64,000 bases of DNA from Anniella stebbinsi. Lineage: Eukaryota > Chordata > Lepidosauria > Squamata > Anniellidae. Positions 44,228-53,015 of the stretch are shown in pieces. The DNA is taken from contig JARDYH010000004.1 in assembly GCA_029215795.1 (NCBI GenBank), forward strand, positions 219,473,517-219,537,516, written 5' to 3'. The position numbers and the translations under genes are program-made. The notes under the pieces are model-generated. The model was not told where the DNA came from. It did not search any database and saw nothing but the letters and a program-made list of their open reading frames with translations. Position 1 is the stretch's first letter, and each line of letters starts with the position of its first letter.

Positions 44228-44912
44228 TGCCAGCTGCGCCCCTTCCTAGAGTTGGAAGATCTAAAAACAGTAGTGCATGTGCTGGTAACTTTGAGGCTCG
44301 ACTTCTGCAATGCGCTGTACATAGGGCTACCTCTGTGCCTAGTCCGGAAACTTCAACTAGTTCAAAATATGGCAGCCAGGTTGGTCACTGGTACACCTAG
44401 GGGTGACCATATTACACCAGCTTTAAAATCGCTCCACTGGTTGCCAATTAGTTTCCGGGTGAAGTACAAAGTGTTGGTCATTACCTTTAAAGCCCTACAT
44501 GTTTTGGGTCCAGGTTACCTGTGGGATCGCCTTCTTCCATACAATCCGCCCTGCATGCTCAAGTCCTCTGGGAAGAACTTACTACAGTCAGCCAAGACTA
44601 GGCTGACAACCGTTACCAAAGGACCTGCCACTCCCAGACTGTGGAATGGCCTGCTGGAAGAGATTCGTCTACTTAATAGTCTCTTTGACTTTAAGAAAGC
44701 CATAAAGACCGATCTCTTCCAGCAGGCTTACCCAGTCAAATTTTAAGAGTTTTATTGATATTTTAATAATGTATGATATTTTAATAATGTTTTAATTAGT
44801 TTTATGTATTTTATGTTATTTGTATTGATGTTGTTCCCCGCCTCGATCCTGAGGGAGAGGCAGGTAAGAAATAAATAAATACATTATTATTATTATTATT
44901 ATTATTATTAAT
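44228..44912 (+). mobile_element. L2-like LINE, 5'-truncated, copy 2
   Basis: Same family as 16728-17427, with the 3' UTR block GTTGTTCCCCGCCTCGATCC and an (ATT)n tail at 44885-44912. Homology to copy 1 begins at almost the same base (AGCTGCGCCCCTTCCTAGAG) in both. Confidence 0.85.
44231..44746 (+). pseudogene. L2-like LINE ORF2 C-terminal fragment, copy 2
   Basis: Uninterrupted to the stop at 44744-44746. It reads QLRPFLELEDLKTVVHVLVT, then LDFCNALYIGLPLCLVRKLQ, then HWLPISFRVKYKVLVITFKA. Compared with copy 1 it lacks three codons before the APRLWN motif (VTKGPATPRLWN instead of ITQRTFCSAAPRLWN), an in-frame loss. The catalytic domain is absent. Confidence 0.85.
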
Positions 44913-45668
44913 TACATTTATATACTGCCCCATAGCCGACGCTCTCTTATTTCAGAGCAAGCCCCCTTGAGCTCAATGGAAACCACCTCTGAGTAAACAC
45001 GTAACAGAAGCAACGTTCCTTCTCATCCATTGAGGCAATGTATGGCACTTTTGTGCTGAAGGCTGGGGGGATTCACCCCCCCCCAGTAACTCCAAAACTG
45101 CCCGATTTGCAGTCCTGCCAAACCAATTTACTTTCGGATACGCTTCTGCCTTTTACTCCATCGCTTAGGATTCTGCATTCCTGGCATTTGCCATCTTTTA
45201 GCCCAGGGATTTCAATGATCTAACCCTCCGATGTCTGACTGAACAGGCCTTTGGTATTCACGGTGCTTCTGACTTCATTATCATCTGGAATTGTCGCTTT
45301 CGCGCTTCCGGCCTTTCCCTCTTGGCTTGTGTTATATTTAACAGTCTGATCTAAAAGAGGTCTCTGAACCACCAAGACATAGTTGGATAGGGGTAAGTGG
45401 GAATAAGGTGCGGCAGGATATTATGTATCAGATAATATAACATAGGCCAGGGATAGGCAACATACATCCCACATGGACCCTTCTTTGTGGTTGTTTCTGC
45501 AGCTGCTTCTGTGTTCCTCTGCTGCTGTGTTGGCCACCAAACCTGCTGCCAAAATGACCATGATTTTGCACAGAAAGTGTGCCTTGTTTGCAAACAGAAC
45601 CACACTCCTGCAAGCTTCCTAAATGGGCAGTTCTGCTTGGAAATAAGGTATGTACTCCCCATACACAT
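44913..45668. other. LINE tail scrap and unclassified sequence
   Basis: 44913-44960 (TTACATTTATATACTGCCCC, then ATAGCCGACGCTC) is a reversed L3-like LINE end. A P5-like CTTGAGCTCAATGGAAACCA follows at 44968. The remainder is unclassified. Confidence 0.4.
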
Positions 45669-45899
45669 TGGCTAAATTCGGATGACACAATAAGCAACTG
45701 GGGAGGGGGGGGAAACAATCGTCAGTTGTATTGACTATCGTGTCGTCCGAATGCTGCCATAGTCAACTCAGCGCTGATCCTAATCCACACCACAGTTGAT
45801 TATTTATTACCATGTTGTGTGGGGAGTACCCCCTAGATGAACAATTGCAAAGTTAATTATTACCCCACCATTGACTATCGTGTTGTCCGAATTCAGCCA
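45669..45899. mobile_element. P6 palindromic MITE, copy 2
   Basis: Ends TTGGCTAAATTCGGATGACA and GTCCGAATTCAGCCATTG. The centre has GTCGTCCGAATGCTGCCATA. It includes an inner AGATGAACAATTGCAAAGTT not present in copy 1 but present, inverted, in copy 3, so copy 1 has lost it. Confidence 0.82.
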
Positions 45900-46114
45900 T
45901 TGTTTCACTGTTCAGTTGTGGCAATTTTTGCTGCCACCACTGCAGTGGGTAATTCAGCAATGGCAAGGGGGCTGCGCAGCCCATGGTGGGTTCCCAATAC
46001 TGCCTCCCAGTCCCTAGAATTTGTCCATTATTCTCTCGGTGGCAAGAGAATAATGCAGTACAGGCATTCAATCTAGTATTGAAAAGAGCTGTGAGAACTA
46101 TGTGTGCAAAACAT
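45900..46114. other. Unclassified sequence
   Basis: TTATTCTCTCGGTGGCAAGAGAATAA forms a hairpin (46029-46054). No repeat family recognised. Confidence 0.35.
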
Positions 46115-46139
46115 ATTTATATTAGGGATGTGCACTGAC

Positions 46140-46255
46140 CCCCCGGATCGGATCGGATAGCGGATCGGAATCGGACCTGGGGGGTCGGATCGGATCGGAT
46201 CGGATCGGAGGCTGGTCGGATCGGATCGGACCAGATGTCCGATCCGGATCGGACG
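46140..46255. repeat. Left subterminal GGATC array of FB-B
   Basis: About 15 GGATCG words in three blocks, closed by the perfect 18-bp palindrome GTCCGATCCGGATCGGAC (46238-46255). Such subterminal clusters are where hAT transposases bind in studied elements, so a binding role is a reasonable inference. Confidence 0.85.
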
Positions 46256-46300
46256 CCATTTTGAATGCTTTTTCCCATAGCCAAGTATTGTTTTACAAAA

Positions 46301-47340
46301 ACGCCTATAACTTTTTCATTTTTAAAGATAGAAGGATGAAACTTGGGGACATTGTAGACTGGTTAGGGATAGTTATCTGTGAGAAATTTCAGAAAGATTG
46401 GTGCACGCGTTTTGTGGCAATTAATTTTTTAATAAATACCCAGGAATGCTTATAACTTTGTCATTTTTAAAGTTACAAACATGAAACTTTGCCACATTGT
46501 AGGAGGTACCTTGGGACCTATGTGTGTGAAATTTCAGAAACATAGGTGCTTGCCTTGTGTGGCAATTAATTTTAGAAAAATAGGTAGTAGTGGGGTAAAT
46601 ACAGTTACGCCTCCCATTTTTTTTATTTTTTAAGATACAAACAGGAAACTTGGGCACATTACAGGTACCACTTGCCTTGATATGTGAGTGAAATTTCAGA
46701 AACATTGGAGCTTTCCTTGTGTGGCAATTAATTTTTGAAACAATGAGGAAAGAAACACCTATAACTTTGTCATTTTTAAAGTTACACACATGAAACTTTG
46801 CCACATTGTAGGTGGTACCTTGGGACCCATGTGTATGAAATTTCGGAAACGTAGGTGCTTGCCTTGTGTGGCAATTAATTTTTTAATAAATACCCAGGAA
46901 TGCCTATAACTTTGTCATTTGTAAAGTTACACACATGAAACTTTGCCACATTGTAGGTGGTACCTTGGGACCTATGTGTGTGAAATTTCAAAAACGTAGG
47001 TGCTTGCCTTGTATGGCAATTAATTTTAGAAAAATGGGTAGTAGTGGGGTAAATACAGTTACGCCTCCCATTTTTTTATTTTTTAAGATACAAACAGGAA
47101 ACATGGGCACATTACAGGGAACACTTCACTTGATAGGTGTGTAAAATTTCAGACAGCTGGGTCCAGGCATGTGGTGGCAATTAATTTTTGAAACAATGAG
47201 GAAAGAAACGCCTATAACTTTTTTATTTTAAAAGTTAGAAGTCTGAACATTGCTCACTTTGTAGATGGGTTAGGGGTAGATATGTGTCAGAAATTTCAGA
47301 ATGATAGGTCCAGGCATTTGATGGCTATGGAATTTTTAAA
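46301..47340 (+). repeat. Seven tandem ~145-160 bp units, left arm of FB-B
   Basis: Units start near 46301, 46445, 46607, 46755, 46900, 47061 and 47208. They alternate between a CCTATAACTTT(G/T)TCATTT type and a GCCTCCCATTTTTTTATTTT type. Each carries (C)ATGAAACTTTGCCACATTG or AGGAAACTTGGGCACATTAC, then GTGAAATTTCAGAAA, then GGCAATTAATTTT. The same pattern recurs in FB-D and FB-E. Confidence 0.85.
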
Positions 47341-47377
47341 TTACATGTTTCAAAAAAATTTCTACAGAGGCCAGGTC

Positions 47378-47590
47378 TTCCCCTCCCGCTTCCCGCGAAG
47401 AAAAGGAAACACTGTCTCGTCTCGATCCCTTTGATCCTTGCTAGTATCCATTACAGGGCTCGTGTCTGCTTGAGTAAAAAAGTGAAAGTAGGAAAGCAGA
47501 CACGAGCCCTGTAATGGATACTAGCAAGGATCAAAGGGATCGAGACGAGACAGTGTTTCCTTTTCTTCGCGGGAAGCGGGAGGGGGAGGA
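47378..47590. repeat. Central palindrome of FB-B
   Basis: About 95-bp arms (CCGCGAAGAAAAGGAAACAC, then TGTCTCGTCTCGATCCCTTT, and so on to CGAGCCCTGTAATGGATAC inverse) match essentially perfectly around a loop of about 23 nt. This would extrude as a very stable cruciform. Confidence 0.9.
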
Positions 47591-48061
47591 AAGGAAGACC
47601 TGGCCTCTGTGGAACATTTTTTGAAACATTTAATCTAAAAATTCCATAGCCATCAAATGCCTGGACCTATCATTCTGAAATTTCTGACACATATCTACCC
47701 CTAACCCATCTACAAAGTGAGCAATGTTCAGACTTCTAACTTTTAAAATAAAAAAGTTATAGGCGTTTCTTTCCTCATTGTTTCAAAAATTAATTGCCAC
47801 CACATGCCTGGACCCAGCTTTCGGAAATTTTACACACCTATCAAGTGAAGTGTTCCCTGTAATGTGCCCATGTTTCCTGTTTGTATCTTAAAAAATAAAA
47901 AAATGGGAGGCGTAACTGTATTTACCCCACTACTACCCATTTTTCTAAAATTAATTGCCATACAAGGCAAGCACCTACGTTTTTGAAATTTAGCACACAT
48001 AGGTCCCAAGGTACCTCCTACAATGTGGCAAAGTTTCATGTGTGTAACTTTAAAAATGACA

Positions 48062-49110
48062 AAGTTATAGGCATTCCTGGGTATTTATTAAAAAATTAAT
48101 TGCCACAAAACGCATGCACCAATCTTTCTGAAATTTCTCACAGATAACTATCCCTAACCAGTCTACAATGTGCCCAAGTTTCCTGTTTGTATCTTCAAAA
48201 ATAAAAATGTGGGAGGCATAACTGTATTTCTCAGTGGGAAAGTGCAATGCAATGATTCCCTATGGGAAAGTGCAATGCAATGATTCCCTATGGGAAAGTA
48301 CTGTCCAATGAATCCTTATGGGCAAGTGCTGTCCAATGAATCCCTCATTGTTTCAAAAATTAATTGCCACACCAGACAAGCACCAATGTTTCTGAAATTT
48401 TACACACATATCAAGTGAAGTGTTCCCTGTAATGTGCCCAAGTTTCCTGTTTGTATCTTCAAAACTAAAAAAATGGGAGGCGTAACTGTATTTACCCCAC
48501 TACTACCCATTTTTCTAAAATTAATTGCCACACAAGGCAAGCACCTATGTTTCTGAAATTTTACACACATAGGTCCCAAGGTACCACCTACAATGTGGCA
48601 AAGTTTCATGTGTGTAACTTTAAAAATGACAAAGTTATAGGTGTTTCTTTCCTCATTGTTTCAAAACTTAATTGCCACACAAGGCAAGCTCCAATGTTTC
48701 TGAAATTTCACTCACATATCAAGGCAAGTGGTATCTGTAATGTGCCCAAGTTTCCTGTTTGTATCTTAAAAAATAAAAAAATGGGAGGCGTAACTGTATT
48801 TACCCCACTACTACCCATTTTTCTAAAATTAATTGCCACACAAGGCAAGCACCTATGTTTCTGAAATTTCACACACATAGGTCCCAAGGTACCTCCTACA
48901 ATGTGGCAAAGTTTCATGTTTGTAACTTTAAAAATGACAAAGTTATAAGCATTCCTGGGTATTTATTAAAAAATTAATTGCCACAAAACGCATGCACCAA
49001 TCTTTCTGAAATTTCTCACAGATAACTATCCCTAACCAGTCTACAATGTCCCCAAGTTTCATCCTTCTATCTTTAAAAATGAAAAAGTTATAGGCGTTTT
49101 TGTAAAACAA
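48062..49110 (-). repeat. Right-arm units of FB-B beyond the mirror region
   Basis: Further reversed copies of the ~150-bp unit, for example ACACATAGGTCCCAAGGTAC at about 48566 and 48876. They show local duplications not mirrored in the left arm, so the arm expanded after the palindrome formed. Confidence 0.75.
48236..48345. repeat. Four 28-bp tandem repeats inside FB-B
   Basis: Units start at 48236, 48264, 48292 and 48320. Each begins GGGAAAGT or GGGCAAGT and ends with AATGATTCCCTAT or AATGAATCC. The first two are identical. The unit contains its own CCCTATGGG palindrome at the joint. Confidence 0.88.
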
Positions 49111-49144
49111 TACTTGGCTATGGGAAAAAGCATTCAAAATGGCG

Positions 49145-49275
49145 TCCGATCCGGATCGGACCTCATCGGATCGGATCGGATCGGATCGGAGGTTGGTCGG
49201 ATCGGATCGGATCGGATCGGATTTTCCCGATTTTGGGTCGGATCGGATTCGGATCGTGGATCGGATCCGATCCGA
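49145..49275. repeat. Right subterminal GGATC array of FB-B
   Basis: About 15 GGATCG words on the plus strand, that is, the same direction as the left array although the rest of the arms are inverted. The inner palindrome GTCCGATCCGGATCGGAC recurs at 49143-49160. The outermost part (GATCGTGGATCGGATCCGAT) matches the right ends of FB-C and FB-F. Confidence 0.85.
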
Positions 49276-49295
49276 TGCACACCCCTAATTTATAT

Positions 49296-50179
49296 GCATG
49301 GTTCCTGATGCCAACAGGGATACAGACATAGATGCCAGGTTCTGCGCAAACAATGCCCCCTTGGATTAGGCCAGACATGTACAAAGAGCAGAGAAATTTG
49401 CCGCGCATTTTTCTAAGCATTTATTCTAGGTTTTTTTTTTCCTGTCACTCAAATGTGAGCACTCATACACACAGACTCAGCAAAATCTGAAATACAACCC
49501 CTCCCTAGAACATTTGCTCAGAAGTGGAAACTTGAAACTGAAAATCACACTTTGAGCTTTGGGGGTATTTTTAGAGCCAAATGCAAATTAGAAAGTCAAG
49601 AAACGGCGTGAGAATGCTTCTCCATATTTATTTCAGTGGTAATAATACTAATAATATATTTTTTTAATTACATTTTAATGTGCAGCATGGATGTCGTTTG
49701 GAGCAGTTGCCTAGAAAGTGTCCTTTTCCAGCTGGATGGTGAACCGCAGGTACTAGGCAAAGTTCAAAGAGGATAGGCCTTAAGCAGTGGGATTAGTTTG
49801 CAACATAGTAAATTACCACCATCAAGGACCAGGGACAGCTCCCTTGTGGCAGAGATGCTACTCAGATTAGGGGCCATGCCCAACTGATGCCTCACATGCT
49901 GGAGCAATTCTGATTACTGCCCAGGTTCTTCCCCTCAATTGTGGGCCAAATTTGAAAGGCAAGTTCTCTTTCGAGCATTGCACTGCACCAGTGTTCTCTG
50001 GCTTTTGGTCATGCCCTCTGCCATCTCAAACAACAGCTTACACTGGATCAAGTGAGTGGTTGGTGTGTTGATCCAAAAGTGAGTTCAAACTCCACACTAG
50101 AATGGTCGAAGCACTTTGATTCAGATCAGAATCTGTCGTGTGATTCTTCGTCAGGTCTGCACCTTACCCCCACCTACCC
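49296..50179. other. Unclassified sequence between FB-B and FB-C
   Basis: AT-rich with a T run at 49430-49440. No repeat or exon recognised. Confidence 0.35.
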
Positions 50180-50187
50180 CTACCCAA

Positions 50188-51525
50188 TAGGGGTGTGCAC
50201 GGACCCCCCGGATCGGATCGGGACCCGGATCGGGACCTCCAATTTTGTCCCGGACCGGTTCGGACAAAATCGGAGGCCCCCCGGACCGGATCGAGTCCGA
50301 TCCCGACCCAAAAATCGTACATTTTTGGATCGGCCGCCATTTTTTTCCCCATAGACTTGCATTGCAATGCAAGTCTATGAGGAAAAAATGGCGGCGGGTG
50401 GGTAAGGGGGGGCCTAACTCCCTCCCCCCCCCCCGGGGCCGTCCGCTGTGGACGGCCCCGGCAGGTAAACCCCCTCCCCCACGCTCCCTACCCCCCCTGG
50501 GGCCGCCCGCTTCCATCCGCTGGCGCCCGCGGGCGCCAGCGGATAGAAGCGGACGGCTCCGGGGGGGGGGGGGTAAGCCCCCTTCCCCGCCACTGCTTAC
50601 CTTCTCGGCCCGTCCGGTGCCGGCGGCTACTACCAGCGGGCTCCGCGGCCTACTCTCGAGTAGCGCGCCGGGTGATGACATCACCCGGCGCGCCACCCTG
50701 GAGCAGGCCGCGGAGCCTGCTGGTAGTAGTAGGCGCCGGCGCTGGACGGGAGCCGCCGGGCCGGGCAGGTAAGGGCCCCCCTCCCCCCTCCCCCCTCCGC
50801 GCGCCCCCTCCTCCCCTCCACGCACCCCCTCCTTACCTTCCCGGCCCGGCGGCTCCCGTCCGGCGCCGGCGCCTACTACTTCCAGCAGGCTCCGCGGCCT
50901 GCTCTAGAGTAGCGCGCCGGGTGATGACATCACCCGGCACGCCACCCTAGAGCAGGCCGCGGAGCCTGCTGGGAGTAGTAGGCGCCGGCGCCGGACGGGA
51001 GCCGCCGGGCCGGGCAGGTAAGGGCCCCCCTCCCCCCTCCCCCCTCCGCGCGCCCCCTCCTCCCCTCCACGCACCCCCTCCTTACCTTCCCGGCCCGGTG
51101 GCTCCCGGCCGGCGCCGGCGCCTACTACTACCAGCAGGCTCTGCGGCCTGCTCTAGAGTAGCGCGCCGGGTGATGACATCACCCGGCGCGCCACCCTAGA
51201 GCAGGCCGCGGAGCCTGCTAGTAGTAGTAGGCGCCGGCGCCGGACGGGAGCCACCGGGCCGAGAAGGTAAGTGCCCCCCTCCTCCCCCCCCCGCTGTCCA
51301 CTTTCATCGGCGGGCGCCCGCTGGCGCCCGCCAATGGAAGCGGCGGTGGGCGCCAGTGGGCGCCCGCCGATCCGCCGATCCGCCGAACCGGTTCGGAGCT
51401 TTTTCGGACCGGTTCGGATTGGATCGGCCGATCCAGCTGCGGGATCGGAAATCGGATAATTTATCCGATTTCCCACTGGACCGGACTCGGATCGTGGATC
51501 GGGTCCGATCCAGTGCACATCCCTA
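50188..51525. mobile_element. FB-C: hAT-type foldback element, GC-hairpin interior
   Basis: Starts TAGGGGTGTGCACGGACCCC and ends CAGTGCACATCCCTA. Perfect 8-bp duplication CTACCCAA at 50180-50187 and 51526-51533. The left subterminal GGATCGGATCGGGACC matches FB-B left. The right GATCGTGGATCGGGTCCGAT matches FB-B right and FB-F. CCCATAGACTTGCATTGC and the inverse form a hairpin at 50348-50385 flanked by GCCGCCATTTTT. Three GC-rich hairpin modules fill the core. Length 1338 bp. The long open frames over it are Gly/Pro/Arg-rich compositional artefacts. Confidence 0.93.
50595..51272. repeat. Three serial GC-rich hairpin modules in FB-C
   Basis: The modules span about 50595-50773, 50831-51022 and 51080-51272. 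Arms of 80-90 nt (CGGCGCCTACTACT, CAGCAGGCTCCGCGGCCTGC) surround a 31-nt centre such as 50663-50693. There GCGCGCCGGGTGATG pairs with CATCACCCGGCGCGC around one central A. The left edges read CTTACCTTC and the right edges CAGGTAAG or AAGGTAAG, so each strand leaves the hairpin through a splice-donor-like word. C-rich spacers (CCCCCTCCCCCCTCC) separate modules. Confidence 0.88.
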
Positions 51526-51533
51526 CTACCCAA

Positions 51534-51854
51534 CTATGTTTCGGTGGTTCAGAGACCGCAGAATGTCTTAAGGTGGGTCCCTTCAACTTTGTGATGGCTG
51601 AAGGGGTTAAAATGGTGAGGGTTGGTGCCTGGGAATTCATGACACTGGAGATGTCCGGAGGCCTATTTCACCCACATCACCAATGCTCAAATTTTAATGT
51701 GACCCTTCAAAATAACATCCCCCTGATTCCTAGTATAGGATAGGTGCCAATCCCAACAGAATAAGAGCGTAAGGATCCTGCTGAATCTGAGCAAAGGCCC
51801 ATCTTGTCTGCCATTTTTTTCCCGCATTGGCCAGACAGGAGCTCCTGGAAAACC
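51534..51854. other. Unclassified sequence
   Basis: No repeat or exon recognised. Confidence 0.35.
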
Positions 51855-52355
51855 ATTTATTTATTTATTTATTTATTTTTATTTATTTATTTATTTATTT
51901 GTAACACAGTAGTTGTATATCACATAGCATTATAAAATCTTTAAGCGGTTTACTTGCAAAATGTTTAAAAATACGTATATACTATATTATATAGCACTAA
52001 ACCATTTCAAATAACAATAAAGTTACAGTCAAAAGAAACAATAAAAATAAATAGTAAAATGGAGCAGCACCAGGATAATCAATTGCAAGCCAGGAAAAGC
52101 TTGTGTGAAATGTCATTTTCAGGAGGCATTTAAAACACATCATATTTCCTGCCTCCTGAACCATATAGGGGAGGATGTTCCAGAGGGTGGGGGCCACTAC
52201 TGAGAAGGCCCACAAGGCCTCCTCTGAAAATCTTAGAGGTTGGCTGGGTGTATAAAAGGGAAGGTGATGTTCTAGGTAACCTGGTCCGGAGTTATTTTGG
52301 CCTTTGTATGTCACCGACAGAACCTTGAACATGGTTCAGTAACTAATTGGCAGAG
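51855..52355 (-). mobile_element. L3/CR1-like LINE 3' part, antisense
   Basis: It begins with a (TTTA)n tail, then the reverse of the 3' UTR. The reverse-strand peptide ALWAFSVVAPTLWNILPYMV, then MCFKCLLKMTFHTSFSWLAI, is the C-terminal tail of an L3/CR1-type ORF2. Upstream in its own sense is VLSVTYKGQNNSGPGYLEHH, matching the (T)FKALxxLGPGYL motif. It is inactive. FB-D inserted just beyond its truncated 5' side. Confidence 0.75.
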
Positions 52356-52366
52356 CATAAACACAT

Positions 52367-53007
52367 TAGGGATGTGTATCGTGTCATTAAAATTGCTAAT
52401 AACGATAAGATAAGGTCGTTATTGTGCATGTTTTTAATGATGATGATATGATAGAAAATCCTACGATAATCATCGGAGACGATAATTTTCGGGCGATTTT
52501 ATCGTTTTATTGGACTGCCATATAAATATACCTATAACTTCTGTATTTTAAAAGTTAGAGGCTTGAAACTTGGTCACAGTGCTTCTGGGGTATGCCTAAG
52601 TATGTGTATGAAATTTGAGATTGATCCCTCCAACTCTCAATTTTATATGAATTTATTAAAGATTGTTTCCGTTCTGACAGATCAGAATGACAGCTCGCCA
52701 GACCTGTCAGAACGGAAACGATCTTTAAAAAATTCATATAAAATCGAGGGTTGGAGGGATCGATCTCAAATTTCATACACATACTTAGGCATACCCCAGA
52801 AGCACTGTGACCATGTTTCAAGCATCTAACTTTTAAAATACATAAGTTATAGGCATTTTTTTCTTTCTGCCAAAAATATCATTTTTTAACTATAATTATC
52901 GTGAAGACGATACGGATCACCTACGATATGAATGAAGATGATATTTTTTTTGGTCCAAAATGAACGATAATGATAAAAAATGATATTTTTTGGCATGCAC
53001 TCCCCTA
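52367..53007. mobile_element. FB-D: hAT-type foldback element, AT-rich interior, short form
   Basis: Starts TAGGGATGTGTATCGTGTC and ends GGCATGCACTCCCCTA. Perfect 8-bp duplication AAACACAT at 52359-52366 and 53008-53015. CGATAA-type subterminal words lie on both sides. One AT-rich unit per arm (CCTATAACTTCTGTATTTTA, then TTGAAACTTGGTCACAGTG) is inverted around a centre where TTCCGTTCTGACAG pairs with CTGTCAGAACGGAA. The mirrored open frames on both strands are a by-product of the palindrome. Length 641 bp, the simplest complete copy. Confidence 0.93.
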
Positions 53008-53015
53008 AAACACAT

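Larger units (their letters stand above)
46123..49287. mobile_element. FB-B: giant hAT-type palindrome, AT-rich unit interior
   Basis: Starts TAGGGATGTGCACTGACCCC and ends GATGCACACCCCTA. Perfect 8-bp duplication ATTTATAT at 46115-46122 and 49288-49295. Length 3165 bp. From each end come a GGATC array, GTCCGATCCGGATCGGAC, GCCATTTTGAATGC, a TTTTCCCATAGCCAAGTATT block, then tandem ~145-160 bp units, then a central inverted repeat whose loop is about 47471-47493. The inner arms (46935-47340 and 47640-48039) differ at very few positions. The right arm is longer because units and a 28-bp tandem were added. Short open frames inside repeat with the units; there is no transposase. Confidence 0.93.

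Noticed and set aside
46301..49110. Possible CRISPR-like regular repeats
   Set aside because: Units are ~150 bp, diverged, with no unique spacers, in a vertebrate transposon palindrome.
46261..49137. Series of 60-127 codon frames with similar peptides in FB-B
   Set aside because: They repeat because the DNA unit repeats and mirror each other because of the palindrome. No start context or stable protein length was found. Kept only as a question in the findings.
50151..50825. 224-codon minus-strand open frame in FB-C
   Set aside because: It lies wholly inside a GC-rich foldback element. Overlapping long frames exist on both strands and no domain features are present.
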